From Ralstonia pickettii DTP0602 (GTDB lineage Bacteria > Pseudomonadota > Gammaproteobacteria > Burkholderiales > Burkholderiaceae): a stretch of 64,000 nucleotides of DNA. A program made the translations under genes and the position numbers. Shown piece after piece: positions 47,383 to 56,788 of this stretch; position 1 is the stretch's first letter; each line of letters starts with the position of its first letter. Location: NCBI GenBank assembly GCA_000471925.1, contig CP006669.1, positions 1 through 64,000 on the forward strand, given 5' to 3'. The notes below the pieces were generated by a model. The model was not told where the DNA came from, did no database searches, and saw only the letters and a list, made by a program, of their open reading frames with translations.

Positions 47383-47752
47383 CAACAATCTCCATGTTTG
47401 TCAGTTGCCTGGCGGCCGCATGCAAGAACATCGGCCGCGCACTCTTCCTGAAGTCCTGCCCGGCGATTCGCGCGAATCGTGAATTAGCATAACGAGCGTG
47501 ATGTTAAATAGAAAGGGCGGGTATTCCCTGCGTGGTCCCGGCAAGGAGAGGGGCACAGGCGTTGCCATATGCTGGCGTGTGCGGACACAGGCTTCGCGAT
47601 CCGGATGGAATGCGCCGCATCTGGGAGATGCTGGAGGCGAGAACGCTGGAGAGGCTAGAATCAGAACATAACGTCGATTCTGTAAAATCAGGCTTCTGGC
47701 GGCTAACCAGTCGGCATCCAGTTATCGAAATCCTCAAGAGACAGAACAGAAC
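47383..47752. other. Divergent intergenic region between porin and TetR 2
   Basis: It contains the GGGAATACCC box for the porin (on the minus strand at 47519-47528) and the leader of the TetR gene. No further gene is seen. Confidence 0.55.
47519..47528 (-). promoter_or_regulatory. GGGAATACCC box before the porin gene (site D)
   Basis: On the minus strand AGGGAATACCCGCCCTTT matches promoter A over 18 bases. The downstream -35/-10 pattern of promoters A-C is not kept well (TCGTTA at the -35 place, no clear -10), so the promoter itself is less certain than the box. Confidence 0.55.
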
Positions 47753-48412
47753 ATGGACAGCGACGACGATATCGAGCAGGTCTCAACCCGGGGTCGTCCG
47801 GTCGGCGACCGCGAAGCGAAGCGCAAGGAGCTGCTGCGCGCGGCATCAATGGTGATTGCACAGGAGGGATATGCCAACGCATCGCTGCGCAAGGTTGCCA
47901 AGCATGCGGGCTACACCACTGGCGCGGTGACGTATTACTTCGCGAACAAGGAAGAGCTGGTGGTGGCGCTGATGGAAAGCGCATTCGACCGTTTCGACGC
48001 GATGCTGGAGTCGGCCCGGGAAAGGGGTGACATCCTCGCGCCGTTCGAAAGCTGGATAAGGCTGACGGACCGCAGCACGAGGTTCTGGCCGGCGACATCG
48101 GAGTTGCTGGCGCAGGGGCGACACGAGCCAGCGTTTGCGGAAGTCATCGCCAGGCGCTACGCGCGTTATCGCCGCTTGCTCGCCGCCATTGTCAAGGACG
48201 CTCAGGAACGGGGGACGGTCCGCAACGATATTTCGGCGGACATCCTCACCGACCAGCTCGTTGCCATGGGCGACGGGTGGATGATGATGTACCCCATCGA
48301 GCCCAAGCGATTCACGCCAAAGCGAATGCGGGCGCTGATCGATGCCCTGGCGGTGCTGGTTGCGCCCGTGCCAGGGGAGCAGAAGCCTGGCGGACGGGCG
48401 GCGCGCACGTAG
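47753..48412 (+). CDS. TetR-family regulator 2
   Basis: A 219 aa regulator. The N-terminal helix-turn-helix spans about 25-70 (ASLRKVAKHAGYTTGAVTYY, then FANKEELVVALM). The C-terminal domain is of the TetR_C_6/BetI-like sort (residues 90-195). It lies convergent with the minus-strand amine operon and divergent from the porin gene, and is a candidate regulator for either. Confidence 0.88.
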   Translation: MDSDDDIEQVSTRGRPVGDREAKRKELLRAASMVIAQEGYANASLRKVAKHAGYTTGAVTYYFANKEELVVALMESAFDRFDAMLESARERGDILAPFESWIRLTDRSTRFWPATSELLAQGRHEPAFAEVIARRYARYRRLLAAIVKDAQERGTVRNDISADILTDQLVAMGDGWMMMYPIEPKRFTPKRMRALIDALAVLVAPVPGEQKPGGRAART

Positions 48413-48419
48413 CACCGGA

Positions 48420-49724
48420 TCAGGGATGATGGGCGCCATCCAGGGCGCGGGCGACGTCAGCGGCAGCCCTAGTGCCGGTCTCGATGGCACCGTCGATGCC
48501 GCCAACCCCGATCGGCGCTATGTCCGCTCCTGCGAAATGGATGCGGCCGTGGGGCTGTCGCATCAAGGGAGCTGCCTGCGTCAGATTGCCGGGGCGGTGA
48601 TGCATCCATCCGCCTTTGGAAAACGGGTCGTTCGCCCAATCCTGGCAGACGGTGTCCACTACTTCGATGTCCGGAATGAAGTCCCGCAGCGCCTGCTGTA
48701 CTGCCTCGCGGTCATTGCCGTCCAGCGTTGAGGGATCGGCGCAGAAGCACACCACCAGCGTATCGCCATCGTCGCGGCGTTCGGCATGGGCGGTATTGAT
48801 GGGATGCTTGCCCGCCGGCGCATAGATCACGAAGGGCTCGATCTCGCCCCTGACCCGTACCCAGATCTTGCTGGGCATGATCGGGTTCTTTTGCTCGATC
48901 ATGGCGCGCACGGGTTGCGGCAGCGCAGGCGTGACGGAAAACTCGCTCAGCATGTTCAGCGGCAATGCCACCACGGCGCGCCGGGCCCGGATACGCTGTC
49001 CATCGCGGGTGGTCACGATGACCTCATGCCCGTTGTCATCGACAGCGGCCACCGGCGTCGAGAGGCGCAACTCAGCTGTCGACTCGGCGCTCATGGCGTC
49101 GATCAGGCGACCGGTGCCGCCCTCGATCGGCCAGTGGCCGGCGACTTCCTTGAACGCGCTCCAGCTGCCAAAGCAGATCGCGCACCAGAACAGCAGTTGC
49201 GCGAGTCCCTGCTCGTGTTCAGAGCAAACCAGGATGGACATCGCGTTGACCAGCAGGTCACGGTCGTGCGCGGAGAGTTCAAGCGCGTCAAGCCGGTCGC
49301 CGATGGTTTGCCTGTCGATCGCGCTGACATCGGCTGCTGCCAGGTCATCCACCTGGGGAAAGTGCATCCGGGCATCGGCAAAGAAGCGGGCGACCAGCGG
49401 TGCGGTCAGTTTGTGGAGTTGCTCCCACGTCCCGGTGTGCACCGCGCCGTCGGCGTACCAGTAGGCTCTCGTCACCGGCATTGGCGTCGCCAGCCCGATG
49501 CCATAGCGCTTGAGTTCGCGCCACACATGCGCCTGGGTCCAGTGCACGTAGGTGCCGCCCAGATCGAGGTGCAGGCCAAGGGCCTTTCCCCACCAGGTCC
49601 GGCCGCCAATCCGGTCACGCGCTTCGAGCAGTACCACTGAATGGCCTGCCATGCTGAGGTCCCGTGCAGCAGTAACGCCTGCAAAGCCAGCGCCAATCAC
49701 GGCAACATCGTACAGATCTGTCAT
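48420..49724 (-). CDS. Flavin amine oxidase 3 (cytosolic, MAO-like)
   Basis: A 434 aa FAD amine oxidase without a signal peptide. FAD motif VAVIGAGFAGVTAARDL at residue 7, then VVLLEARDRIGGRTWWGKA; C-terminal FAD motif GADIAPIGVGGIDGAIETGT. It differs from the two exported paralogues in location and has no cytochrome c beside it, so oxygen or another acceptor is likely. It is the last gene of the minus-strand operon PhyH-RidA-MFS-DAO-amine oxidase. Confidence 0.88.
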   Translation of the reverse strand: MTDLYDVAVIGAGFAGVTAARDLSMAGHSVVLLEARDRIGGRTWWGKALGLHLDLGGTYVHWTQAHVWRELKRYGIGLATPMPVTRAYWYADGAVHTGTWEQLHKLTAPLVARFFADARMHFPQVDDLAAADVSAIDRQTIGDRLDALELSAHDRDLLVNAMSILVCSEHEQGLAQLLFWCAICFGSWSAFKEVAGHWPIEGGTGRLIDAMSAESTAELRLSTPVAAVDDNGHEVIVTTRDGQRIRARRAVVALPLNMLSEFSVTPALPQPVRAMIEQKNPIMPSKIWVRVRGEIEPFVIYAPAGKHPINTAHAERRDDGDTLVVCFCADPSTLDGNDREAVQQALRDFIPDIEVVDTVCQDWANDPFSKGGWMHHRPGNLTQAAPLMRQPHGRIHFAGADIAPIGVGGIDGAIETGTRAAADVARALDGAHHP

Positions 49725-49811
49725 GAGTACATCCGTAGTGAGTTTCGGGGGATGCAGGGGTTTCGCAAGGCCCTGCTGTCATGCAATCGCGTAGCAGCCG
49801 CCGGCGCTCCT

Positions 49812-51143
49812 TCATGCGGCGCGTGCCTTGCGGTTCGAGCGTTCATCGAGCCTGCTTGCGACCTTCAGGGCGCCGTTGAGAGCAAACCAGCGCAGCGGCT
49901 CGGGCAGCGTCAATGGGGGGATGTGTTGCATCAGCATCGCAAGCAGCGGGTTTTCGATACCGCAGATCTTCCCGGCCAGCATGTGTCCGACCATGCCCTG
50001 TGTGCCGACGCCGTGGCCGGAACATCCCGCCGCGTAGTAGATGTTCCGATCCGCTCCGGTGGTGCCGATCACCGGCAGGCCATCGTCGGCATAGCTGATG
50101 TAGCCGCTCCAGCAGCGCCGGATGGCGATGCCCTTCAGGGGTGGAAAGCGGTCGTGAAGGGCCATCCGCAGCGCCCGATATTGGGCATGCTCTGGCACGT
50201 CCGGAGTCTGCGAGCCGAACGGGTAGCGCAGGCGCTTGGTCGTCACGACCAGCGTGTTGCGCGCCGTCAGGCGATGGCTCTCCATGACCCAGTGCATGGT
50301 CGTGATGCCTTCGCGACGATGCCACCCAAGCGCGGCCAGCTGGACGGGGGAAAGCGGTTCGGTTTCCATGGCCGACAGCCGCAATGGCACCACCTTGTCC
50401 GCGAGCGGGCCGAGTTGCGGCGTGTAGGCGTTGGTGGCCAGGATCATGACCGGCGCGCTGACGCTGCCGCGCGGCGTCCGCACCTTGACGGTCGGTCCTT
50501 CGGTGTAGGACAGCAACGGCGTGTTCTCGTGGATCGTCACGCCCGCCTGCAGGGCTGCGCGCCGCAGCCCCAGGACGTACTTGCCGGGATCGAGCGTGCC
50601 GCCGTTCGACACGTAGCTGCCGAACAGGAACGCTGGCGGGATGCCGCGTGCGCGCATCTCGGCCTGGTCCAGATACTCCGATGGGCATCCGAGTTCGGCG
50701 CTGATGCGCATATCGTCGCGCACCCTGGCTTCCTGTGAGGGGTCGATGCCGGCACGGATCAGTCCCGATTGGTTGTAGTCGCAGTCTATCCCGTGCTCGG
50801 CGAACTTGCCTTCGGCGAAGCTGACGCCGTCCTCGTAGAAGCGGACGATCTGCCTTGCTTTCTCATGGCCTGCGCGCTTGAGGAAGCGGTCGTACTTGAG
50901 TCCCTGCCCGCCGGCGAGATAGCCCGCATTGCGGCTGCTCGCTCCATAGCCGCAGAATTCGCGTTCAAGGACGACCACCTTCACGCGGTGCCGCGCAAGC
51001 TCCAGCGCCGCGCAGAGGCCGGCAAAGCCCGCGCCGACGATGACCACATCGGCGTTGGTGTGGCCCTCGAGCGGTGGCTGCAGATCGGCCGGCTTTTCTA
51101 TCCAGCCGCCCAGTGTTCGGTATGTCTTGAAGTCTTCAGTCAC
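49812..51143 (-). CDS. DAO-type FAD-dependent oxidoreductase 2 (PuuB-like)
   Basis: A 443 aa homologue of the protein at 32693-34042 (shared YRTLGGWIEKPADLQP/YRPLGGWVERPDDLQP and a GCSGHGVGTQ motif). A GTG at 51143 with AAGGAG 9 bp before it gives the same N-terminus as the homologue; ATG at 51173 is an alternative. FAD motif VVIVGAGFAGLCAALELAR, then YGASSRNAGYLAGGQG. It probably oxidises an amine or amino acid taken up by the MFS carrier encoded just upstream. Confidence 0.87.
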   Translation of the reverse strand: MTEDFKTYRTLGGWIEKPADLQPPLEGHTNADVVIVGAGFAGLCAALELARHRVKVVVLEREFCGYGASSRNAGYLAGGQGLKYDRFLKRAGHEKARQIVRFYEDGVSFAEGKFAEHGIDCDYNQSGLIRAGIDPSQEARVRDDMRISAELGCPSEYLDQAEMRARGIPPAFLFGSYVSNGGTLDPGKYVLGLRRAALQAGVTIHENTPLLSYTEGPTVKVRTPRGSVSAPVMILATNAYTPQLGPLADKVVPLRLSAMETEPLSPVQLAALGWHRREGITTMHWVMESHRLTARNTLVVTTKRLRYPFGSQTPDVPEHAQYRALRMALHDRFPPLKGIAIRRCWSGYISYADDGLPVIGTTGADRNIYYAAGCSGHGVGTQGMVGHMLAGKICGIENPLLAMLMQHIPPLTLPEPLRWFALNGALKVASRLDERSNRKARAA

Positions 51144-51216
51144 GTTGCCGTGCTCCTTGGTCTGGAGATCCATGCTGCCGGGACACAACCACCCGGCAAT
51201 TTGCTGACATGCCGTG

Positions 51217-52650
51217 TCAGGCGGCCATGGGCGTGTCCGTGGATTGACGCACGCCGTTTGCGGCGCCGGGCCCTTCGTCGGTAACGGCTTCCAGCGAGCG
51301 GTTGGTCGTGCGCGGGCCGAACAGGGCGACGGGGATGGAGAACACGATGTAGCAGGCTGCCGCGGCGAGCATTACACCCGCCATGCCGCTTGCGGAGAAC
51401 AGCGCGGCGCCCAGGACGCCGGCGGCCGCTCCGCCGAACCGGCCGCCAGACATCACGATGCCACTGCCCAGGGCGCGCAGCTGCGTCGGAATCGTCTCCG
51501 GGATGTAGGTGTAGTACGCGTTGACGACGAGCCCGGTGATGATGGAGGCGAGGCCCCCCGCACCGATCACCACCCAGCTGGTGGCCGAGATGCCGAGCAC
51601 GACCAACGGCAGTGCACTGAGCACGGACACAACAAGGATGGTGGATTTGCGTTCATACCGGTCGAGAAACAGCATGGCTACGAACGGCGTGACGCCATAG
51701 ATCACGTTCCACAGGAACAGGATGAAATACGCATCGTCCTCGGAGTACTTGAGGCTGTACACGAGCGAGTAGACGCCCCACTGCCCGAACAGGTAGTAGG
51801 CCAGGGTGGCGCCGAAATAGCCGAGCGTGAGAATGGCTATGGTTCGAAGAACGGCCTTGTTGTTGATGAGGTCGCGCAGTGTTGGTGCTGCGGCGTTCTG
51901 TTGAGCTGAGGCAATTCCGGGTTCGTCGAGCGGACCGCGGCGCAGTGCGCGTGCTTCCAGTTCGCTGACGATGCGTTCGGCGCGGTCGGACCGCCCGCGC
52001 GACACACACCAGCGCACCGATTCGGGCAGGACCAAGCGTGCCAGGGGCGCAATCAGCAGGCCGATGCTGCCAGCCAGGAACAGGTTGCGCCAGGCACCGG
52101 TACTGCTGTGCGGGAGATAGAACATCGCCAGCGCCGCAGCCCCGATGCCGGAGACCACGAACCCGATCGTCACGATGGAGACGAAACGGCCACGCGCCTT
52201 GCCGGGAAACATCTCGGCGATATAGACAAGCAGCACCGATGTGGCGGCCTGCACGCCGACACCCGTGACGACGCGGGAGGCCAGTATGGTCTCGTAGGTA
52301 GGCGCGAACGCCGTCGCTAACGCGCCCAGCGAGTACAGGACGGTGGTCCATACCAGAACCGAGCGTCGTCCCCACCTGTCAGACAGCCTTCCTCCCACCA
52401 GCGCGCCGACAATCATCCCGATGAAGAACGCGCTGCTGATGAGGCCGATCTGCTCCGTGCTCAGATTGGTATGGGCTTTGATCGTCGGACTGACGTAGGC
52501 AAAGATGGCGTTGTCGTAATACTCCAGCATCAGGTTGGCCGCGAGCAGCGCGGCCCAGACGTAGTGGGAAGCCATCACCGGCAGGCGGTCAAGCCTCGCC
52601 AGGATGCTGGATGGCTTATCCGGCCTGACAACCGTATTGGGACGATTCAT
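51217..52650 (-). CDS. Major facilitator superfamily transporter
   Basis: A 477 aa carrier with 12 predicted helices. The MFS motif A-like GGRLSDRWGRRSVLVWTT lies after helix 2, and a sugar/metabolite:H+ symporter-type signature is seen (LPESVRWCVSRGR before the central loop at about 215-260). It is in the middle of the right-hand amine operon, 73 bp before the DAO gene, and is the best candidate for substrate uptake. Confidence 0.88.
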   Translation of the reverse strand: MNRPNTVVRPDKPSSILARLDRLPVMASHYVWAALLAANLMLEYYDNAIFAYVSPTIKAHTNLSTEQIGLISSAFFIGMIVGALVGGRLSDRWGRRSVLVWTTVLYSLGALATAFAPTYETILASRVVTGVGVQAATSVLLVYIAEMFPGKARGRFVSIVTIGFVVSGIGAAALAMFYLPHSSTGAWRNLFLAGSIGLLIAPLARLVLPESVRWCVSRGRSDRAERIVSELEARALRRGPLDEPGIASAQQNAAAPTLRDLINNKAVLRTIAILTLGYFGATLAYYLFGQWGVYSLVYSLKYSEDDAYFILFLWNVIYGVTPFVAMLFLDRYERKSTILVVSVLSALPLVVLGISATSWVVIGAGGLASIITGLVVNAYYTYIPETIPTQLRALGSGIVMSGGRFGGAAAGVLGAALFSASGMAGVMLAAAACYIVFSIPVALFGPRTTNRSLEAVTDEGPGAANGVRQSTDTPMAA

Positions 52651-52744
52651 GTTGGTGTCTCCATCAGCTTTGTCGCTGTTCTTTTTTCATTTGGGATCGT
52701 GTGCCGCGACCCTGGTGTGCAAACGGGGCCGCGGCATCCGGCAG

Positions 52745-53152
52745 TCAGCCGGCGCCGCAGCCGGCGACCGCAATGGCGCGTATCTCGACGAGGAACTCGG
52801 GGCGGGCCAGCTGGCTTACGCCCACGCCTGTCCACGAGGGATAGCGGTCGGGTAGGTATTCATCCTTGACCTTCACAAACTCATGGATGTCGCCGCGCAA
52901 GTCGGTGTGGAAAGTCATGATCTCCACGATATCGGCCATGCTGGCTCCCGCGGCTTCGAGGACCGTCTTCAGGTTTTCAAACGCCTGTCGGGCCTGCGCT
53001 TCCATTCCCTGTCCCACCGTGGCCGTCGCCAGATCGAACCCCACCTGGCCGGACACCCAGATCATGTCGCCGACACGGGTCGCCGACGAGAAATGAAGCT
53101 GGTCGTAGTGCCTTGCCTGTGCAAGGCCGGGATTGATCATTTGTCGTTTCAT
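52745..53152 (-). CDS. RidA-family enamine/imine deaminase 2
   Basis: A 135 aa RidA-family protein, homologue of the one at 20928-21344 (shared ATRVGD.IWVSGQVG, VKDEYLPDRYPSWTGVGVS). The start at 53152 has GGAG before it; a longer frame overlaps the PhyH gene antisense-free but has no domain. Like its homologue it has Ser-Trp in place of the canonical RidA Arg region. It follows PhyH 2 by 25 bp and repeats the PhyH-RidA pairing of the left module. Confidence 0.87.
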   Translation of the reverse strand: MKRQMINPGLAQARHYDQLHFSSATRVGDMIWVSGQVGFDLATATVGQGMEAQARQAFENLKTVLEAAGASMADIVEIMTFHTDLRGDIHEFVKVKDEYLPDRYPSWTGVGVSQLARPEFLVEIRAIAVAGCGAG

Positions 53153-53177
53153 GGCTGCTTCTCCGTGCAAGGCGATA

Positions 53178-54014
53178 TCAGGCGATCTGGCGGAAGACAG
53201 GCGAGCGGAACGGCTCGCCTTCATTGAGCTTGGCCATTTCTTCGCTGAATAGGGGCCCGTTACGGGCATAGCGCGGGTTCGACAGCGGCAGGGCGCGGAA
53301 CGTGGCGTCGTCACCGAAGAATCGAAGTACCAGGGTATGGCGGGTCGGACAGTCGGCGTCGACGGCGGCTCCTCCGTGCAGCGAACGCGGATGCAGGAAT
53401 ACGACGTCGCCGGGCGTCACGCCCCAGGAGAGCACGTCCCAGGCGTTCGGATCTTCGGCGAGTTCCTTGTCGATATGCGGAAGGCGGGGCAGCGTGCCGT
53501 CGCCGTAGAGCGGATCGGTCGGGTCATCGGCATTCGCGAAGCTGGCCCCGTCGTACTGGATGCCGAGATGCGAGCCGCGAATGATCTCCAGCGAATTCCT
53601 CTTTGGAATGGGCTGGAAGGTGATCCAGGCGTTGCCCCAGTGCTTGCCGGCCCAGGGTAGGTTGGCGGTGTCCTGATGCCACGGTCCGCGGCCGCTTTGG
53701 CCACCTTCCTTGGCGAACACCTCCTCGGCGAAATACCAGACATGCGCCGATCCCCATAACTGCTGGAATATCTTTCCGAACGGTAGCGTCGAGACCAGAT
53801 CGTCAAGCTTGTCCTTGACGACCGGATTGGCGTTGTCGATATGGGTCTGCAGGCTCGTGCCGTCCAGCGAGCGGAAGTGATACGGACCCGGATTGGCGAC
53901 GTTCCACTTGAACGCCTCGTAGCACTGAGCGAGCTGCGCCGGGTCAAGACAGTTTTCTACAAGTACGGCGCCGTCATTGCGAAACGCTTCTCGTTGGGAT
54001 TGGGTGGTGAGCAT
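53178..54014 (-). CDS. PhyH-family Fe(II)/2-oxoglutarate dioxygenase 2
   Basis: A 278 aa homologue of the protein at 20077. HxD is in GPWHQDTANLPWAGKHWGN, the distal His in VFLHPRSLHGGAAVDADCP, the Arg in TRHTLVLRFFGDDAT. AGGAG lies before the ATG. It is the first gene of the minus-strand operon ending at 48420. The two dioxygenases keep nearly all active-site residues, so both are probably functional, perhaps with different substrates. Confidence 0.88.
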   Translation of the reverse strand: MLTTQSQREAFRNDGAVLVENCLDPAQLAQCYEAFKWNVANPGPYHFRSLDGTSLQTHIDNANPVVKDKLDDLVSTLPFGKIFQQLWGSAHVWYFAEEVFAKEGGQSGRGPWHQDTANLPWAGKHWGNAWITFQPIPKRNSLEIIRGSHLGIQYDGASFANADDPTDPLYGDGTLPRLPHIDKELAEDPNAWDVLSWGVTPGDVVFLHPRSLHGGAAVDADCPTRHTLVLRFFGDDATFRALPLSNPRYARNGPLFSEEMAKLNEGEPFRSPVFRQIA

Positions 54015-54066
54015 GATCGGTCTCCTTCATTCTTCGTGATGGACGCTGGCCGGCGCGATGCATGAA

Positions 54067-54104
54067 CAATAACCCGCAATGCTCTTTAAGACAACACGTG
54101 TTGT
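54067..54104 (-). promoter_or_regulatory. Promoter and palindromic operator of the right-hand amine operon
   Basis: On the minus strand TTGTCT, 17 bp, TATTGT forms a promoter before PhyH 2. The perfect palindrome ACAACACGTGTTGT (54091-54104) overlaps the -35 element, so a regulator bound there would control the whole five-gene operon. The sequence differs from the left-module promoters. Confidence 0.6.
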
Positions 54105-54354
54105 GTTAATGTGTGGGCATCGTGATTCCCGGAGGATCGGCGAGGTAGCGGTCCGGGTAATCGTGACGAGAGCTTGCTCAGGCTTTCGTCTCCGTGGACA
54201 AGAAGACGTCGTCTAGGTGTATGGCTTCAACTCGTGGTGGCACCACGAGATGCGGATGCCGCGGCATATGCTGGGGCAACATCCCGGCGGCCGCCTCGTT
54301 GCGTGGCGGGCTGCGGGCCTTGACCGCCAGAGGGACCTTGGTCGGATCGGGATG
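54105..54354. other. Intergenic region upstream of the right-hand operon
   Basis: No gene with a recognisable product. It separates the PhyH 2 promoter from the decayed copy of the flanking repeat. Confidence 0.5.
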
Positions 54355-54726
54355 CGCCCGCATCCACCGGCTTTTCGGGCTGGTCGCGCAGATCGGGCAG
54401 TTGAATGGCTTCCACCCGGCGCTGTGCACCTGGGTCGTGGCAGGCGCTGTGCGGCGCCCCACCCATGGCCGCCGTCATGCAAGGCGTAAGGAATGCAAAG
54501 CGTGAGGAATGCAAAGCGTGAGGACTGCCGCGACGGCCGCGGTCGGCTAGGGATGCAGTGGATCCGCGCTTTTTTCCGTCGCGTGCCTGACCCTCAGATC
54601 CTGCCAACTACCCGTGCTGCGCTGTCGGACCTATCTGGCTCCGATCTCGCGTGGGGCTGGGGACATCCTGGCGCCAGGTAGCGGGCCACCGCCGGGATGT
54701 CGACAAGGTGCCGGCAATGCCGTCCG
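54355..54726 (-). pseudogene. Decayed copy of cytochrome c end and M23 peptidase start
   Basis: Minus-strand translation gives DIPAVARYLAPGCPQP (compare DIPAVARYLARMSPDR at the end of the cytochrome at 17589) and then, after an intergenic part, CMTAAMGGAPHSACHDPGAQ with RRVEAIQLPDLRDQPEKPVD (compare CMAAAMGVAPRSAYHDPGAP and RRLEALQLPDVRDQLEKLAD of the M23 protein). There are frameshifts, small insertions (a triplicated GCAAAGCGTGAGGA-type word near 54490-54525) and no complete gene. It is the right copy of the direct repeat at 17350-17690. Confidence 0.75.
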
Positions 54727-55057
54727 CGCATTCGGTCAATGGCCGCACGAACAGCTTGATGTGGGAGATCGTGGGTAGCGCTTGCCCGATGTTCATTTCC
54801 TTGAATCAACTTCGAGGCCGTCGAGAACCTAGGGGTGTCATGAAACGCCACTTGGTCGAATGGCAAAAAGTGGATTTAGAACGGCCCTTCGCTTCGTCGC
54901 GGTCAAAGGCCGCTACTGGCCGGCAGGCGACGACCGCGATCGACGGGAGGCCGGCCGTACCCGGTAGGAAAATCCGGGGGCAGTTCACAAGATCCTCAAG
55001 AAGACAGGGGGCAACGTTTGATGCATTCGCGGCCACCCTAGACGCGGAAGATGCTGA
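54727..55057. other. Non-coding stretch after the decayed repeat
   Basis: I see no gene, terminator or repeat that can be supported in these ~330 bp. Confidence 0.4.
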
Positions 55058-56068
55058 TCAGTACGCCGTAAAGCTCCAGGACTTGTTGATCGCCACACCA
55101 TTTCGTGCACCGGCGAAAGTCGCTGTGTATGTGCCTGCAGCGATGGGCTGCGTGGGGAGCAGAAATACCACGCCTCGATACAAGCTCGCGTCCTCGATAG
55201 CAGAAGCAACCGAACCGGCCTTGGATTCAGCAGGCACCAGGATGCGAGCGGGCACGGAGTTGCCGCCAGGTCCCGTCAGGATGAAGTTCGAGACCGTCAG
55301 CACGTCAAATGGCTTTTCAACATTGACGCGGAACATGATCGGGGGACCGGCTCTGGCCAGATCGGGCGCTGGATTCGGGATCTCGTCACCAGGAATGAAC
55401 AAGCCGTGGACGTTGGCATTGTCGGCTGGGTAGTGGGCGCCAGTGCCGGGAGGCAGTTGTTGGCCGCCCCATTGGGCGAGGCCATAGCCGCCGGCTCCGG
55501 CTGCGGTCATCACACCAAAGTTCGCCACGCAGTAGTTGTCATGCATGGCCAGGCCGATGGTTTCCTGGTTGCTGGTAATCCCTTGCAGGTGGTAAACCGA
55601 GTTCACCATCGAACCAAGGCAGCGGGCAATCTCGCCTCTATAAGCATTCTGCCCAACCCATTGCTTGTGCGAGCCGCCGACAGCAAGCACCTGCTGGTAC
55701 GGATCGGCGCTTGTGAAACCAGGATTCCCAGGGACCTCCGTGTGGCTCATCACCGCATTGAACTTCATATACTCCAGGTGGTTTTCCGCCGCAGCGTCCA
55801 GGGCGGCGTCTTGCCGCAACGCGCCTACACCCATTGCGACGCGCAGGGAGTTGAGAGCATTGAAGAATTCGAGGCGCGGGTCGGTTCTGGAGTAGGTGGA
55901 TCTGGGCACGATCGCGGTGGGACCTGAAGAAAACGGCTCCTTCCTGATGGTCGGTGTGCGTGGCGTGATCGAGGCGATCGTTGGAGGAGTGGCACCAGCG
56001 TTACCAATGCTGGAGCAGACCGCGACGAAGGCAGACATCGCGGCGACTGTGAAGAGGCACTTTTTCAC
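55058..56068 (-). CDS. Secreted CAP-domain protein (SCP/PR-1 type)
   Basis: A 336 aa exported protein with a signal peptide (LFTVAAMSAFVAVCSSIGNA) and a CAP domain at about 65-215: LNSLRVAMGVGALRQDAALD, AAAENHLEYM, VMSHTEVPGNPGFTSADPYQ and a later MHDNYCVANFGVMTA. The putative metal/active His and Glu of CAP proteins (HTE; AENH) are present. A C-terminal Ig-like region (about 225-336, ending AINKSWSFTAY) follows. The start is a GTG. Bacterial CAP proteins are extracytoplasmic with varied, mostly unknown roles. It is monocistronic. Confidence 0.83.
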   Translation of the reverse strand: MKKCLFTVAAMSAFVAVCSSIGNAGATPPTIASITPRTPTIRKEPFSSGPTAIVPRSTYSRTDPRLEFFNALNSLRVAMGVGALRQDAALDAAAENHLEYMKFNAVMSHTEVPGNPGFTSADPYQQVLAVGGSHKQWVGQNAYRGEIARCLGSMVNSVYHLQGITSNQETIGLAMHDNYCVANFGVMTAAGAGGYGLAQWGGQQLPPGTGAHYPADNANVHGLFIPGDEIPNPAPDLARAGPPIMFRVNVEKPFDVLTVSNFILTGPGGNSVPARILVPAESKAGSVASAIEDASLYRGVVFLLPTQPIAAGTYTATFAGARNGVAINKSWSFTAY

Positions 56069-56788
56069 GTTTTTCCGGTTATTTTAGGTCTGTATAAGCG
56101 GAGCCAGCGATCCGCGGGTGACCCTGGCTAATCCGCTTCCGGAGGCTTAACGCGATATTGCGAAGATTGGTGGACAGGAGCATGCGCGCCTTGGGGGCAG
56201 CAAGCTTGGGGGGAGTGCGTGGGGTGCGCGGTGCCCACGCAAATGCAAGAACCTAGAGACTGTCTAGGTGCCCACGAAGAGCGATCTGAGTATTAGTGTT
56301 CGACCCTGCCATTGGGTGGCGACACAAAATAGGTGCATCGCGGACCTGCGGGAAAGAACGAAGGTCGCACCGGCCAACTCGGTCGTCCAATCAGTGTACT
56401 GCCAGTGACCGAAGTTGGCCGGCTACGGCCATCGTTCCTTTCGGATCGGATGACGTTTTGTCGCCCGATTCGGTCTTCCATCCAACGCGGCGCCGGCGCA
56501 CGACTCAACCTAGCCGAGACTGGGCAGCCCCGGTGCCCGCAGGCAACGGCCGGGATTCAGCCGCCCGGACGTTTGGGCTGACACCGTGTTTTCAGCGACG
56601 CCTAGCGGCGTGCATACGTCCAGCAGGCCGCTCAGTTCGACCGTCCGGGTACACCTTCTTCTCGTGTTGCCCTCGTGAAGAGCGCAGCCGGGTAAGGTCA
56701 CCCAGAGATAGATGGGAATCGCTGGGTTAAGCGATGCGCCAGCGAAAAGATGCTCTGTTACCAGCAGAGCGTCTCGCGTTCGTCAGAG
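56069..56788. other. Long intergenic region without a supported gene
   Basis: About 720 bp. Open frames on both strands (for example 56293-56508 minus, 56296-56730 plus) have Arg/Pro/Ser-rich translations without domains or ribosome binding sites. I see nothing functional apart from A/T-rich promoter sequence for the CAP gene next to 56069. Confidence 0.45.

Noticed and set aside
56293..56730. Overlapping open frames in the intergenic region after the CAP gene.
   Set aside because: No start signals, no domain, and similar lengths on both strands as expected by chance at this GC content.
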